In this document: positions 55,445 through 60,441 of the stretch, one piece after another
Numbering within the stretch: position 1 is the stretch's first letter
Layout: each line of letters starts with the position of its first letter
From: Echinarachnius parma
Taxonomy: Eukaryota > Echinodermata > Echinoidea > Clypeasteroida > Echinarachniidae
Length of the DNA stretch: 64,000 nucleotides
Direction of reading: 5' to 3'
NCBI GenBank assembly: GCA_037951105.1
Contig: JBAMJV010005553.1
Coordinates: forward strand, 170,899-234,898
Translations under genes and position numbers: made by a program
The notes under the pieces: generated by a model
Told to the model about the DNA's origin: nothing
What the model saw: only the letters and a program-made list of their open reading frames with translations
The model's database searches: none

Positions 55445-57875
55445 GTACATAAATGCAGCAAATATAAATGCCACGAAATATCTTTGAAACAAAACGTTCA
55501 TCATACAACAATAAATATTTCTCACCATCGAGAAGCAACTAAATGAAAAGGAAGGAGTTTGATCGAGTGCATTTTTATGTCCATACGTTTCTTTCCTAAA
55601 TGCCTGTTCTTTTTGCAAAACAGAAGTCAAAATAACAATGTCAGAAACTGAGTTGCTTTATTGATACGCTTATTTTGAAGTAAACCTAAAATAATTAGGA
55701 AGATTTTCTTTGCATTTGTATGGATTTTGTTTACAAAAGTTTCAAGGAAACGAGAAATACAACCCATATTATATTCTTCACCGTTCAATGAGAATTGATG
55801 TTTGTTAGTTATCTATACTAGTTGGTATAAGATTGTAGACATGATACAGTGTACAGGTTCCTGCAAATAATGAGTTAAATCGGTTGCTAGATGTCTGTCT
55901 TGTATCTATAACGACCGTATAGCCTCGGCTGGTATTGATTGTGGTCAGAACGGATCGTCGCAGTGATTGAGTTAAATTATATGTCCGGTCAGATATAACA
56001 TGAATGTTCGGACACATTGGACACATGCTCCTGTTTACCCTCTTCCTCGATCTGTTGTATCGTCTAAATGCCCACAAGCAGACAAGCTTCTTGGAAGGAA
56101 TGCTCCCCAGTGAGTGGGGATGGTGCACACAATGTGTCATGGTTTGCATTGTATCATATTACCGAGGTAATGATAGTGTGTAACGCGCTTAGAGATGATA
56201 TTTTATTATATAAAGCGCTATATTATATAAATCGAACGTATTATTATTATTATTATCCTAAATTTATCTTTCTATGATATTTCATGGGGTTGTCCTTTTA
56301 ACCATCCATATCATTTTCATCCTGAAAGTTTGGCTAAACTGGGCACTTTGCATCATCCTTCAAAATATCCATTCAATATTTATTTTTCGATGTAATATGC
56401 ATTTTACATAATGATGGTTTTAAGAGTTGTCAAAGTTTGACTGGTCATATAGGTATCAAGAACGGCCAGCTAAACTGGACATTTCTTCTTCATCTCCAGT
56501 ATATGTCCCGCCCCATTTCATCTTGCATGTCAGTGGTGAAGCTACTGGCGGGGGTTACATGGGCACATGCTAGAAAAAAGTTGGACTCCGCTACGTTACT
56601 TTTGCATGAAAACTTTTGCTGGAATGCTGGAAGCAGCAACAGTTTATATTTGTATATCAATTAACTATAATAGGTGTGATATTTTGCAAACAGTTGTAAT
56701 GGAGTGTGGTTTTGTCCGGCCATACAGATATATTATCATTAATGTCTGTATGTTAGAGATATACTTGGAGGTGTATATATAATAGTAATTTAATTACATA
56801 AAATGATTATATCAATACAATAATCTGAACTATAGACATAACAGTTTGGGATATATTATAGAAAGGTCAGTACACATACAATAACATTAACACACATCCT
56901 CAAACACACACAAAAACACACGTAACACGCTAACGCCTATGCACACGCGAGCGTATGTACGCACACATACACACGCACACATACACACTCAAACAAATAT
57001 TCTTCATTTTATAGACATTACTTTCAATAAAAGATGCTAATCCGCATCATGTGCTACAGTAAGATGAGTTCATATATAAAGATACTTTGGAGGGAGACAT
57101 AATGTGCCTCTTCACATAAAATGAGGTAATCAAATTAAGAATGCAATGTCGGATTATTTGATCAACCATGTAATATGGTTCAGGGTCAAAGTACATCCCC
57201 GTCTGAGCTGAATGCAGTAACAGATAATCTTATTCCGATCGATAAAACCTCCGGTCCGTGTATAACATAAATTAAAGATGCAAGCAGTTACATAATTTCA
57301 TTAAGATGGATCTTCACGTTCGAATAACGAGCCATGTACACTAAAATAAAAACACACACACACATACGTCTACACACAAACACATGTATAGGCCTATATA
57401 TACACGTATATGTAAACACACATACAAACAAATTAACACACTGCACAAACAAACAAAAACACTAACGCTCATCCACACACGAGCGTACACATGTACGCAC
57501 ACACACACACACTCACCTGACGTACGTATACACAAACAATATATGTATTTACTAAATAGATACACACACACACGCACATGTTTATATTATATAACTGCAT
57601 GTGTTCATATATAACAAATAAATATTGGAATGTGAGTTATGACAATAACCAATATAAAAGTTGAACCTAAATTCTACAATTTTTGCAAAATAATGAACCA
57701 ATTTAATCAAAAATTAAAAAGAAATTATAGGTTTAAACTTTTCGATTTATACTAATCTAATTTTTAAAATACTTAATTCTAAAGTGTTCAGTATCTTACC
57801 TGCAACACATAAAATGATGTAAACAAGAGCTGTTTGCAGCCAGAAAGTTGCCATCTTCTTCAGGAGTAACGCCAT
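18288..57875 (-). CDS. CHRNA-like: nicotinic acetylcholine receptor alpha-type subunit (neuronal alpha2/3/4/6-like), six exons, 525 aa
   Basis: Subunit of a pentameric cation channel of the plasma membrane opened by acetylcholine. Join: 57875-57800, 23158-23019, 22170-22126, 20828-20719, 20098-19108, 18503-18288; all introns are GT/AG and all phases agree. Seen in the protein: signal peptide about 1-25; loop D W84; loop A Y122 in [10 protein letters not shown]; Cys-loop C157-C171 enclosing YFPFDEQR; loop B W178; loop C Y219 with vicinal C221-C222 and Y226, which makes it an alpha subunit; TM1 about 241-263, TM2 270-288, TM3 300-325, a cytoplasmic loop of about 135 residues, TM4 about 462-487, and an extracellular tail to 525. 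E269 at TM2 position -1' predicts cation selectivity. Sequons: N53, N140, N500, N503. Odd: Q at -2' where G is usual, and PD at 19'-20' where vertebrate alpha3 has TE. The family call is firm; the orthology class is inferred from general likeness. Confidence 0.95.
18520..18830. repeat. ATCAA-type pentanucleotide repeat in intron 5
   Basis: Imperfect runs of ATCAA, AATCA and ATCGA words on both sides of the duplicated exon-6 fragment. The fragment lies between two blocks of the same repeat, which suggests it was copied by slippage or unequal exchange within the repeat. Confidence 0.75.
18572..18673 (-). pseudogene. partial duplicate of the 5' half of nAChR exon 6 (possible alternative last exon)
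   Basis: Directly matches exon 6 from the acceptor through CLS. It keeps an acceptor (GCCTCAG) in the same phase and reads [20 protein letters not shown] then SAICLS before leaving homology and ending at TGA after PIRSYLI. Against exon 6 I count four replacements (E to K, W to L, A to S, V to F) and five silent changes. If spliced to exon 5 it would give a 487-residue subunit whose TM4 is cut short. It is more likely a decayed duplicate, but the intact acceptor and open frame leave use possible. Confidence 0.75.
19108..20098 (-). CDS. CHRNA-like: nAChR exon 5: Cys-loop, binding loops B and C, TM1-TM3 and cytoplasmic loop
   Basis: 991 bp encoding residues 124-454 after completing the split Asn codon of the LYNN motif. 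Acceptor CCCTCTCACAG, donor CAG/GTAAGACGG. Contains the Cys-loop (C157, C171), FGPWTHD (W178), [13 protein letters not shown] (loop C), TM1, TM2 ([16 protein letters not shown]), TM3 ([10 protein letters not shown] onward) and a basic and acidic cytoplasmic loop ending REDDEDQ. Most vertebrate alpha genes also keep these parts in one large exon. The open frame reads 18 codons past the donor to a stop at 19051; retention of intron 5 would therefore give a subunit lacking TM4. GC content is clearly higher than in the flanks, as expected for coding DNA. Confidence 0.97.
20155..20218. repeat. TTTCAA-type hexanucleotide microsatellite in intron 4
   Basis: Imperfect repetition of TTTCAA and TTCAAT about 60 bp upstream of the exon 5 acceptor on the transcribed strand. 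Confidence 0.75.
20719..20828 (-). CDS. CHRNA-like: nAChR exon 4 (110 bp)
   Basis: Encodes residues 88-123 plus two bases, from [16 protein letters not shown] to the loop A motif WRPDILLYN. 110 bp is the conserved length of this exon across the family. Acceptor CTCCTTTTCAG, donor AA/GTAAGT. W..D.LTW.P.(D/E)Y is the typical beta2-beta3 segment. Y122 corresponds to Torpedo Y93, an agonist-binding aromatic. Confidence 0.95.
20864..21160 (+). mobile_element. tRNA-derived SINE
   Basis: The head resembles a tRNA: TGGCAAGATTGGTAGAGCGC (A-box region), a loop CTTCCAA and the B-box GAGTTCGAACCC. The body contains CAGGTGTATAAATGGGTACC and GGAATGCTCCCCAGGGAGTG. The second phrase is shared with SINE pieces at 38350 and 56095. 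It lies in intron 3. The ends and target duplication are not clear. Confidence 0.8.
21249..21588. mobile_element. decayed inverted-repeat element with AAACCATGG words
   Basis: TTAACCATGAAAGGATTATG near 21252 and the reverse-related CATAATTTAAACCATGAATG near 21570 form a weak inverted pair, with ACCATGG and AAACCATG words as in the elements at 5489 and 26162. Confidence 0.35.
21590..21832. mobile_element. 243-bp MITE with 36-bp terminal inverted repeats
   Basis: Left end GAAGAGCTTAGTTTTAAAAG followed by GCGCTAAATCCACTTT. The right end 21797-21832 is its reverse complement with about three mismatches. No coding capacity. It lies in intron 3, six bases from the next MITE. Confidence 0.8.
21838..22088. 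mobile_element. 251-bp mariner-like MITE
   Basis: Inverted ends CTACTCAAAAAAAGTTAAGG and, on the other strand, CTACTAAAAAAAAGTTAAGG, both followed by ACCACTTT. TA on each side (21836-21837 and 22089-22090) fits the TA target of Tc1/mariner. It ends 37 bp from the exon 3 donor site. Confidence 0.8.
22126..22170 (-). CDS. CHRNA-like: nAChR exon 3 (45 bp)
   Basis: Encodes [15 protein letters not shown], residues 73-87, phase 0 at both ends. Acceptor TTCCTAACAG, donor GTAAGTAC. A 45-bp third exon carrying DE.NQ....WL.. is a hallmark of nAChR genes. W84 corresponds to Torpedo alpha W55 (loop D, complementary face of the binding site). The exon sits beside a mariner-like MITE (21838-22088) in intron 3. 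Confidence 0.95.
22880..22924 (-). pseudogene. 45-bp duplicate of the 3' end of nAChR exon 2, with splice-like ends
   Basis: Reads [15 protein letters not shown], differing from the end of exon 2 ([15 protein letters not shown]) at two residues. It is followed by a donor-like GTGAGT and preceded by CCTCAACAG. Length 45 bp and phase 0, so inclusion would insert 15 residues in frame. The tract before the acceptor is poor in pyrimidines, so use is doubtful. A second, worse copy lies at about 22715-22770 ([12 protein letters not shown], no donor). The three copies are spaced about 145 bp apart, so this is a small tandem duplication over the exon-intron boundary. Confidence 0.7.
23019..23158 (-). 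CDS. CHRNA-like: nAChR exon 2: N-terminal helix and first beta strands
   Basis: 140 bp, entered in phase 1 and left in phase 0, encoding residues 26-72. Acceptor TTTTTTCTCCAG, donor ATA/GTAAGTATT. The peptide runs [15 protein letters not shown], then [23 protein letters not shown] and LSISQLISI. This is the strongly conserved start of neuronal alpha subunits (RLF..L...YN.IIRPV...SDPV). N53 lies in a sequon (NES). Two degraded copies of the 3' end of this exon lie just downstream in intron 2. Confidence 0.93.
23270..23600. repeat. ATC trinucleotide microsatellite in intron 1
   Basis: Runs of ATC with AGC variants (CATCATCAGCAGCAGCAGC). The His, Ser, Ile and Asp runs in the six frames are artefacts of this repeat. 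Confidence 0.95.
23600..26160. other. intron 1, no further gene seen
   Basis: Mostly AT-rich. GGCTACTGCATTT occurs at 24009 and 24063 in a 54-bp direct duplication. Short open frames, including 25388-25128 on the minus strand, show no family motif. Confidence 0.5.
26162..26452. mobile_element. foldback/MITE-like element, second copy of the AACCATGGTTTAAACC family
   Basis: Left arm AATTCACAAAGGATGTTTGT followed by GTAAACCATGGTTTAAACC and ATCTATGGAGTG. The right arm is its inverse: CACTCCATAGATGTAGACC, then AACCATGGTTCACATAAACC and TTTGTGAAC. Arms are about 60 bp and better preserved than at 5489. Confidence 0.75.
27294..27420 (+). repeat. dispersed repeat with three tandem histone-like stem-loops (copy 1)
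   Basis: Three 16-nt hairpins, each with a perfect 6-bp stem and 4-nt loop: AGTTCT-TTTC-AGAACT (27294), AGTCCT-TTCT-AGGACT (27318), AGTCCT-TTTC-AGGACT (27339). All are bordered by ACCA- or CACC-like sequence. A shared tail follows (ATGGTGTACCCGTAAACC). Size, loop and flanks resemble the 3' hairpin of replication-dependent histone mRNAs, but no histone coding sequence is nearby. Confidence 0.7.
27421..28930. other. intron 1, no gene seen
   Basis: AT-rich DNA with no motif-bearing frames and no repeat I can define. A short GC-richer patch near 28060-28250 has many stops in all frames. Confidence 0.45.
28940..29560. repeat. diverged tandem repeat, unit about 115-185 bp, four copies
   Basis: ATCGAAATATTTCAATTAT and ATTTCGCTTGACTTAGCAC, followed by CTTTCCAATA.CAGAC, recur near 28985, 29150, 29265 and 29440. 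GGTGGGAGGGGCA occurs at about 29055 and 29371. Copies differ by many indels. Confidence 0.7.
30112..30360. mobile_element. 249-bp MITE of the GGGGTGTTTCACAAAG family
   Basis: Left end GGGGTGTTTCACAAAGTTGG, then ACTTTTAAAATATGGTAAG. The right end GGATCTGTGTGAAACACCCC, preceded by CTTTCCATACTTTTTAAG, is the inverse with mismatches. A clearer copy than the one at 15612. Confidence 0.78.
30585..30658 (-). mobile_element. fragment of the AGGGATCTAGTAACT element
   Basis: ATGTCAACATAGTAAGAGTT followed by ACTAGATCCCTT, preceded by CACAGAAATACAT. This is the inverse of the left end of the elements at 42912 and 46839. Only one end is present. Confidence 0.6.
30700..32190. other. intron 1, no gene seen
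   Basis: Contains a GC-richer patch (30770-30860), CA-rich stretches near 31025 and otherwise AT-rich DNA. No frame with family motifs. Confidence 0.45.
32195..32770. repeat. minisatellite, unit about 165 bp, 3.5 copies with C-rich segments
   Basis: TATGAATTGATATTGCAGAGG followed by TCTTCTGTCTC recurs at about 32213, 32376, 32548 and 32719. Between copies lie runs of C and the phrases TCCCTGGATGGACA and GGCTGCTTTGCACC. The 32302-32703 reading frame is a translation of this repeat. Confidence 0.85.
32775..32830. repeat. GATGAA/GATGGA hexanucleotide microsatellite
   Basis: About nine imperfect copies of GATGAA, GATGGA and GACGAA, abutting the minisatellite. Confidence 0.85.
32950..33310. repeat. 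diverged minisatellite, unit about 70-100 bp, four to five copies
   Basis: GAATCACGCTTTYTGATGKGACTGGT recurs in decaying form near 32959, 33057, 33145, 33203 and 33294. Each is followed by AACTSTAGAG or AACTCTGAAG and a TATTATGAAGAGGGCAT-like phrase. Confidence 0.65.
33870..34212. repeat. diverged tandem repeat carrying TGCTGTGTGGACGC
   Basis: CAGCGTATA, then TTTACTCGAGACTCGGGAC and TATGCTGTGTGGAC recur, with the last phrase at 33911, 34062, 34138 and 34192. Unit length varies from about 55 to 150 bp. Confidence 0.65.
34213..36090. other. intron 1, no gene seen
   Basis: Very AT-rich, with one GC-richer patch at 35580-35670 (AGCGAGCACGGCAGCGCGCC). Small reading frames such as 34814-35041 lack recognisable motifs. 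Confidence 0.45.
36098..36632. mobile_element. piggyBac-type MITE, family A copy 1, TTAA-flanked
   Basis: Inverted ends AGGGGTAGTTTAGTTTTGGT and its complement ACCAAAACTAAACTACCCCT, with TTAA on both sides (36094-36097, 36633-36636). The interior holds GAGAGGGCGCTGCAC and a second inverted phrase GCGCCCTCTTGTG. No transposase. Relatives at 50493, 60619 and, reversed, at 60124. Confidence 0.85.
36642..36771. mobile_element. 130-bp inverted-repeat element (GTTGCAGAAAGAGT family)
   Basis: GTTGCAGAAAGAGTCGCAAT and ATTGCAAGTCTTTCGGCAAC are inverted ends. Next to them is CGATTGTAAATTT and its inverse. It abuts the family A MITE. A partial relative lies at about 46150-46275. Confidence 0.65.
36890..36972 (+). 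mobile_element. SINE or LINE tail with ATT microsatellite
   Basis: TATAAGCGCAGTAGAGTATA, then GCTGCGCTATACAAATG and seven ATT units. The GCGCTATA.AAAT-(ATT)n ending is shared with 38333 and 56080. Confidence 0.5.
37677..37870. mobile_element. 194-bp foldback element
   Basis: Ends TACAGTTGTTCACTG and AAGTTAACAACTGTA are inverted. So are GGAATGTTCC with GGAACGTTCC, and TTTTAAATGCTATT with AATAGCATTTTAAA. Almost the whole sequence can fold on itself. Confidence 0.65.
38333..38505 (+). mobile_element. SINE 3' part
   Basis: GGAAGGAATGCTCCCCAGGG, then GGTTTGCATTGTATCATATG, AAAGCGCTTAGAGATGG and GGCGCTATATAAATCGAGTA. It is about 75 percent like the copy at 56080 and shares the NNAATGCTCCCCAG core with the complete SINE at 20864. 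Confidence 0.7.
38506..39700. other. intron 1, no gene seen
   Basis: AT-rich. Short frames, including 39062-39274, have no recognisable motifs. Confidence 0.45.
39706..40149. mobile_element. piggyBac-type MITE, family D copy 1, TTAA-flanked
   Basis: Ends AGGACCTCA and GTAGGTCCT with TTAA at 39702-39705 and 40150-40153. Very similar to 47230-47675 over its length. Shared interior phrases: CACTTATTCCATAGTTGATG and AAAAGGGGCGTTCCCAGGAC. The minus-strand frames in both copies are remnants or chance. Confidence 0.85.
40615..41150. repeat. diverged minisatellite, unit about 75-110 bp, six copies
   Basis: GCTGAATTCTCAACCCAATA, then TTCATTTCTCCGGC.GG.AACAT and ACATAAAATGTACTCTGTGA recur at about 40623, 40709, 40815, 40892, 40997 and 41098. 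Confidence 0.75.
41381..41551. mobile_element. MITE with CAGTCAAACCTGT ends
   Basis: Left end ACAGTCAAACCTGTCTTAGC then GGCCACC. The right end GGCGGTCGTTATACACAGGT then TTCACT is the inverse. GCGGTCATCTGTCTACA repeats the theme inside. No coding capacity. Confidence 0.65.
41980..42421. mobile_element. piggyBac-type MITE, family F, TTAA-flanked
   Basis: Ends AGGGGACCACCAGGCAAA and TTTGTGGGTGGTGGTACCCT are inverted with gaps. TTAA lies at 41976-41979 and 42422-42425. Length 442 bp. Single copy in this window. Confidence 0.7.
42912..43300. mobile_element. piggyBac-type MITE, family E copy 1, TTAA-flanked
   Basis: Ends AGTGATCTTGTATAACTTGT and TTAATACTAGATCCCT. TTAA at 42908-42911 and 43301-43304. 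The inner phrase TGTCCACTGAGTAATGTGTG is shared with 46839 and 61727. Confidence 0.7.
43305..46145. other. intron 1, no gene seen
   Basis: AT-rich. GGCACATGCCCCCGTACCCC near 45013 and TAGTCCGGACTAATGTTATC near 45271 (with a weak inverse near 45125) look like old transposon debris. No coding motif. Confidence 0.4.
46839..47225. mobile_element. piggyBac-type MITE, family E copy 2
   Basis: Ends AGGGATCTAGTAACTATGTT and AAGTATTATATCTCT. TTAA at 46835-46838 and 47226-47229. The right TTAA is also the left TTAA of the next element. Length 387 bp, against 389 bp for copy 1. Confidence 0.75.
47230..47675. mobile_element. piggyBac-type MITE, family D copy 2
   Basis: Ends AGGACCTACAG and CTATAGTTCCT. 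TTAA at 47226-47229 and 47676-47679. Closely matches 39706-40149 in the same orientation. Confidence 0.85.
47680..49716. other. intron 1, no gene seen
   Basis: Includes a less AT-rich stretch at 48230-48640 with an open frame (48207-48503) and the phrase GGTTCGAGTACCGCG, which weakly resembles a tRNA B-box. I see no matching A-box or protein motif. Confidence 0.4.
49917..50160. repeat. perfect ATCC tetranucleotide repeat, 61 copies
   Basis: 244 bases of uninterrupted ATCC, then decaying variants (ATCTATCGATCC) to about 50230. Every frame stays open, giving SIHP- and WMDG-type frames that are not genes. Confidence 0.98.
50493..51056. mobile_element. piggyBac-type MITE, family A copy 2
   Basis: Ends AGGGATAGTTGAGTTTTGGT and ACCAGAACTCCACTATCCCT. 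TTAA at 50489-50492 and 51057-51060. Interior phrase GAGGGCGCTACAC; clearly homologous along its length to 36098-36632. Confidence 0.85.
51061..53040. other. intron 1, no gene seen
   Basis: AT-rich to mixed DNA. The minus-strand frames 52129-52407 and 52334-52654 overlap in different frames and carry no motif I recognise. Confidence 0.4.
53044..53180 (+). repeat. dispersed repeat with histone-like stem-loops (copy 2)
   Basis: Hairpins AGTCCT-TTTA-GGGACT (53065) and AGTCCT-TCTC-AGGACT (53108), with a degraded one at 53044 (ATCCCTTTCCAGGACT). The tail TATGGTGCAACCGCAAACC matches the tail of the copy at 27294. Spacing between the two better hairpins is longer here (43 bp). Confidence 0.65.
53181..54010. 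other. intron 1, no gene seen
   Basis: AT-rich DNA with no recognisable motif or repeat. Confidence 0.4.
54013..54435. repeat. 215-bp direct duplication
   Basis: TCGTGACTTTTATCYGAC, then GGGGTGTGACATKRTTGCGT and TATTCCRGCTCAAC appear near 54016 and 54230. Both copies end in GGGGGCAAC. A possible third start (ATCATCGTGACTGTTTC) lies at 54528. Confidence 0.75.
55218..55440. repeat. GT microsatellite with GTGTGCGT octamers
   Basis: Two blocks of the octamer GTGTGCGT (about 55248-55305 and 55355-55395) separated and followed by pure GT. It is the complement of the ACACACGC design at 11803. Confidence 0.95.
56080..56250 (+). mobile_element. SINE 3' part
   Basis: TTGGAAGGAATGCTCCCCAG, then GGTTTGCATTGTATCATATT, AACGCGCTTAGAGATGATA and GCGCTATATTATATAAATCG, ending in ATT units. 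Same order as at 38333. Confidence 0.7.
56880..57590. repeat. CA-rich microsatellite-like stretches
   Basis: Interrupted CA, ACACAT and ACGCAC words at about 56880-57000 and 57350-57580. GCACACGCGAGCGTATGTACGC and CACACACGAGCGTACACATG are related phrases near 56941 and 57475. Confidence 0.7.
57800..57875 (-). CDS. CHRNA-like: nAChR exon 1: start codon and signal peptide
   Basis: Encodes residues 1-25 plus one base: [12 protein letters not shown], then a hydrophobic run ending ILCVA, a normal signal peptide shape (K6-K7, then a hydrophobic core). The start has A at -3 and G at +4. The exon ends G/GTAAGATAC, phase 1, which fits the phase of the exon at 23158. An in-frame second Met at residue 8 could also start translation. 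The next exon lies about 34.6 kb away, so intron 1 takes up most of the window. It was found from the signal peptide and donor because the reading frame is too short to stand out otherwise. Confidence 0.85.
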
Positions 57876-58300
57876 GATTAAACGTATCGAATAGAATGTC
57901 CTTTGCAACGAAAACTCGGTGGATGTGGCGCCCGGTAGTGTGCCGGAAGCCGCCTATGAGGTACACCTCGACATTCGCACGGTTATAGGTTGGTAACAGT
58001 ACCTCGAGAATGCTCTTTTGTTTTCCTTTGGGGTTTTTTTTCTTCTTTATTTATCCGTCGTCCATACGATATCGTGGTTGAAGTCCAATCCGACGAGGTT
58101 ATTTCAAGAGTTTCCTCTGAACCAGAGCGCGGGGTTGTATTGGCTATCCCGACCCTGGAGCAGTCCTTGACACGGCTTGTATTTTCTCTCAAGACAGTTC
58201 AAGTTCCTCAAAGGCAAATGTAAATAAAACTGATGAAAACAGGCTGGCCAATGTAGCGATGAATTCAATATGATTGTTGGTGGCAGATCTTCCCCGGTGT
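57876..58300 (-). promoter_or_regulatory. putative nAChR 5' UTR and promoter region
   Basis: Sequence just upstream of the start codon. On the minus strand a TATAA lies near 57983-57987 (context CCTATAACCG), followed by a moderately GC-rich stretch before the ATG at 57875. If it works as a TATA box the 5' UTR would be roughly 75 nt. No upstream splice acceptor is obvious, but a further non-coding exon cannot be excluded. Confidence 0.35.
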
Positions 58301-58953
58301 GGGATAGTCGGTATACACGTAACTATAATCCCATGGGGTATACAAGGGGGTCGTTCATGCACCCCCTTTAATCGCGACCGGGTCGTTTGTACACCCCTAT
58401 AATCCTATACACACCTCCGTGGCGTCCCACTGAACGTTCTGCGGCGCCACGGCGTTCCACGGGACTCCGCGAGGAAAACAATAAATAAAACTTCGATCCG
58501 CAGGACGATAGGAATATTATTATTCCCGAAAAAAAGGCAACATAATGTTTAAATTTCTTCTTTTGCAAATAATTAACAAAGTGTTTACACGTGAGTTATA
58601 AAAAGAATATTGAACTGCCCAATCAGATGATGAAGAGAGATCACACACACACGCATAATATTGATAAACAAACAATCATCCGTAGATAACGGTGGCTACC
58701 ATAATCCTATACATTCGCGGTCAACGTGCATTCCTCAGTCGGCCGCGGTATAGGTCGGGTCGGTCATCACCGTGCTTCAATCGGGGGTGCTAAGGCGGCG
58801 TGCGAGCAGCCAGTGAAAGTGCGAAGCTATCGTCCCATATTGTTGACAAGTGTTCGTGTGCGATGCCTCAGCGGACTGCAGACGACGCCCGGGATAACAA
58901 ACCCACACATACAGCAGCCGTTTTGTTCGTGCTCAACACTGCGTATCACCTCA

Positions 58954-58967
58954 CCACCAGATGGCGG
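58954..58967 (+). promoter_or_regulatory. CTCF-like motif
   Basis: CCACCAGATGGCGG fits the core consensus CCASYAGRKGGCRS at every position. It is about 1.1 kb upstream of the nAChR start codon, in a stretch (58720-59000) with more GC than its surroundings. CTCF is known across bilaterians. A chance match in 64 kb is possible. Confidence 0.4.
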
Positions 58968-59154
58968 CATCTTCCTTTTGAAATCGAACCAATTTAATTC
59001 GAATCTGGTCGCTGAGCTGTTCCAAATCCAAGGAGTCCTCGAAAAACAATTAAATATAAACCTCACGAGTCTGTTAAAATAGGGATTTACTAGTTGATTT
59101 CACATGTAGGTATGTTTTCGTATAGTAAATATAGTTTCGCTGTAACTGGCTCGA

Positions 59155-59390
59155 CATTAGCACTTGCCCTATTGCCCGGGGCAAGTAAAGATTGATGTCG
59201 GGCAAGTAAAATTTCATAAATGGCCTAGTTTGCTTGCCCGACTGGGCAACCAAATTATTGATCAACTACTGATAATAATTAAAATCCTTATATGTAGATC
59301 TCAGCTAGAAGCAAGTGGACAATTCAATTTTCTGTTCGGGCAAGACAAAGTTATGATTTGACTTGCCCGAATGGGCCAGTAGAGGAAAAA
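59155..59390. repeat. element with repeated CTTGCCCG / CGGGCAAG words
   Basis: CACTTGCCCTATTGCCCGGG, TCGGGCAAGTAAA, GCTTGCCCGACTGGGCAAC, TCGGGCAAGAC and ACTTGCCCGAATGGGCC occur in both orientations within 235 bp, able to pair with each other. Identity unknown. Confidence 0.55.
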
Positions 59391-60441
59391 GTTAGTGTGG
59401 AGGCCTGTCCTATATATATGATGCAAAATAGTCACTAGTGACTGAGTCGCCATTTAAGCCTTTAAAAAAAAAATTTAAACAAATGCTGCAAAATAATTTT
59501 TGATATGATGTAGGGTGCAACATTATACATGTACATGAAGCTGCAAATCTCAAGTATACACATTTTTTATGTACCATTTTTCACAATATGCTGTGCCACA
59601 TTAATCAGTTACAAACTCTGTTCTAACAGCTATATAACCATGCAAGGAGGTACCTCCTTGCTATAACTATTTATAAATTTCTTCATTCGCGATCTCCTGC
59701 CTATAGAAGGCAATGTATTTTGAGGAATCTGTATTATCTGTAAATTTGTTGTGATAATTATTATGTATGTATTTTGTTGCCTTTTAACTCCACAAACATA
59801 ACAACTTTAACAAGCGCTGGTGTAATAATTTTGTTTGTGTATCCATCGTTCATTTTATTTATTGCTTCGTTTGCAAAATATAACAAAATAATATAGATTC
59901 GATTATATTTTTAAAATGTGTTTATTTCATGTCACCATCCAGAACTGTAAATTAATGCGCCACTCTCTATATAAGTGGCGCATTACATAATAATTGTTAC
60001 TCTCTAATTACTCCCTAATAAATCCCTAAATCCCTGAAGAAGCCCTATATATAATTATAATTATAATGGGCAAACATTTGGATTGGGAAATATGTTTTCT
60101 AGGTATAACGGTGTTTATTTTAAAGGGACCGGTTACAGTTTTGGTCAAACTGAATGTTAGTAAACTTGCACATAATATTGTTATAAACTATTAGTTGTAA
60201 TTCCATCATGCCCGAAAGGTAGAAAAACTTCAAACGGCTAACTTAAAATGCTGTTATCATTCAAAAAGCAACCGTTAAACACAAGAGAGCGCTCTCTAAA
60301 AACGTATTGGTTTTAACTGCAAATTGTAAATGTGATGTTTTGTTAAATCAATGATTCAATAGACATATCATTCACAACTATATAAAAACATCTTTGGCAA
60401 ATTTTCGATAAAGGGTATAGCATTTTGTTCTCTTAAATAAT

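Noticed and set aside
58726-59082. 118-codon frame as a neighbouring gene
   Set aside because: Overlapping frames on both strands are equally open because the region is GC-richer; no family motif and no start context beyond chance.
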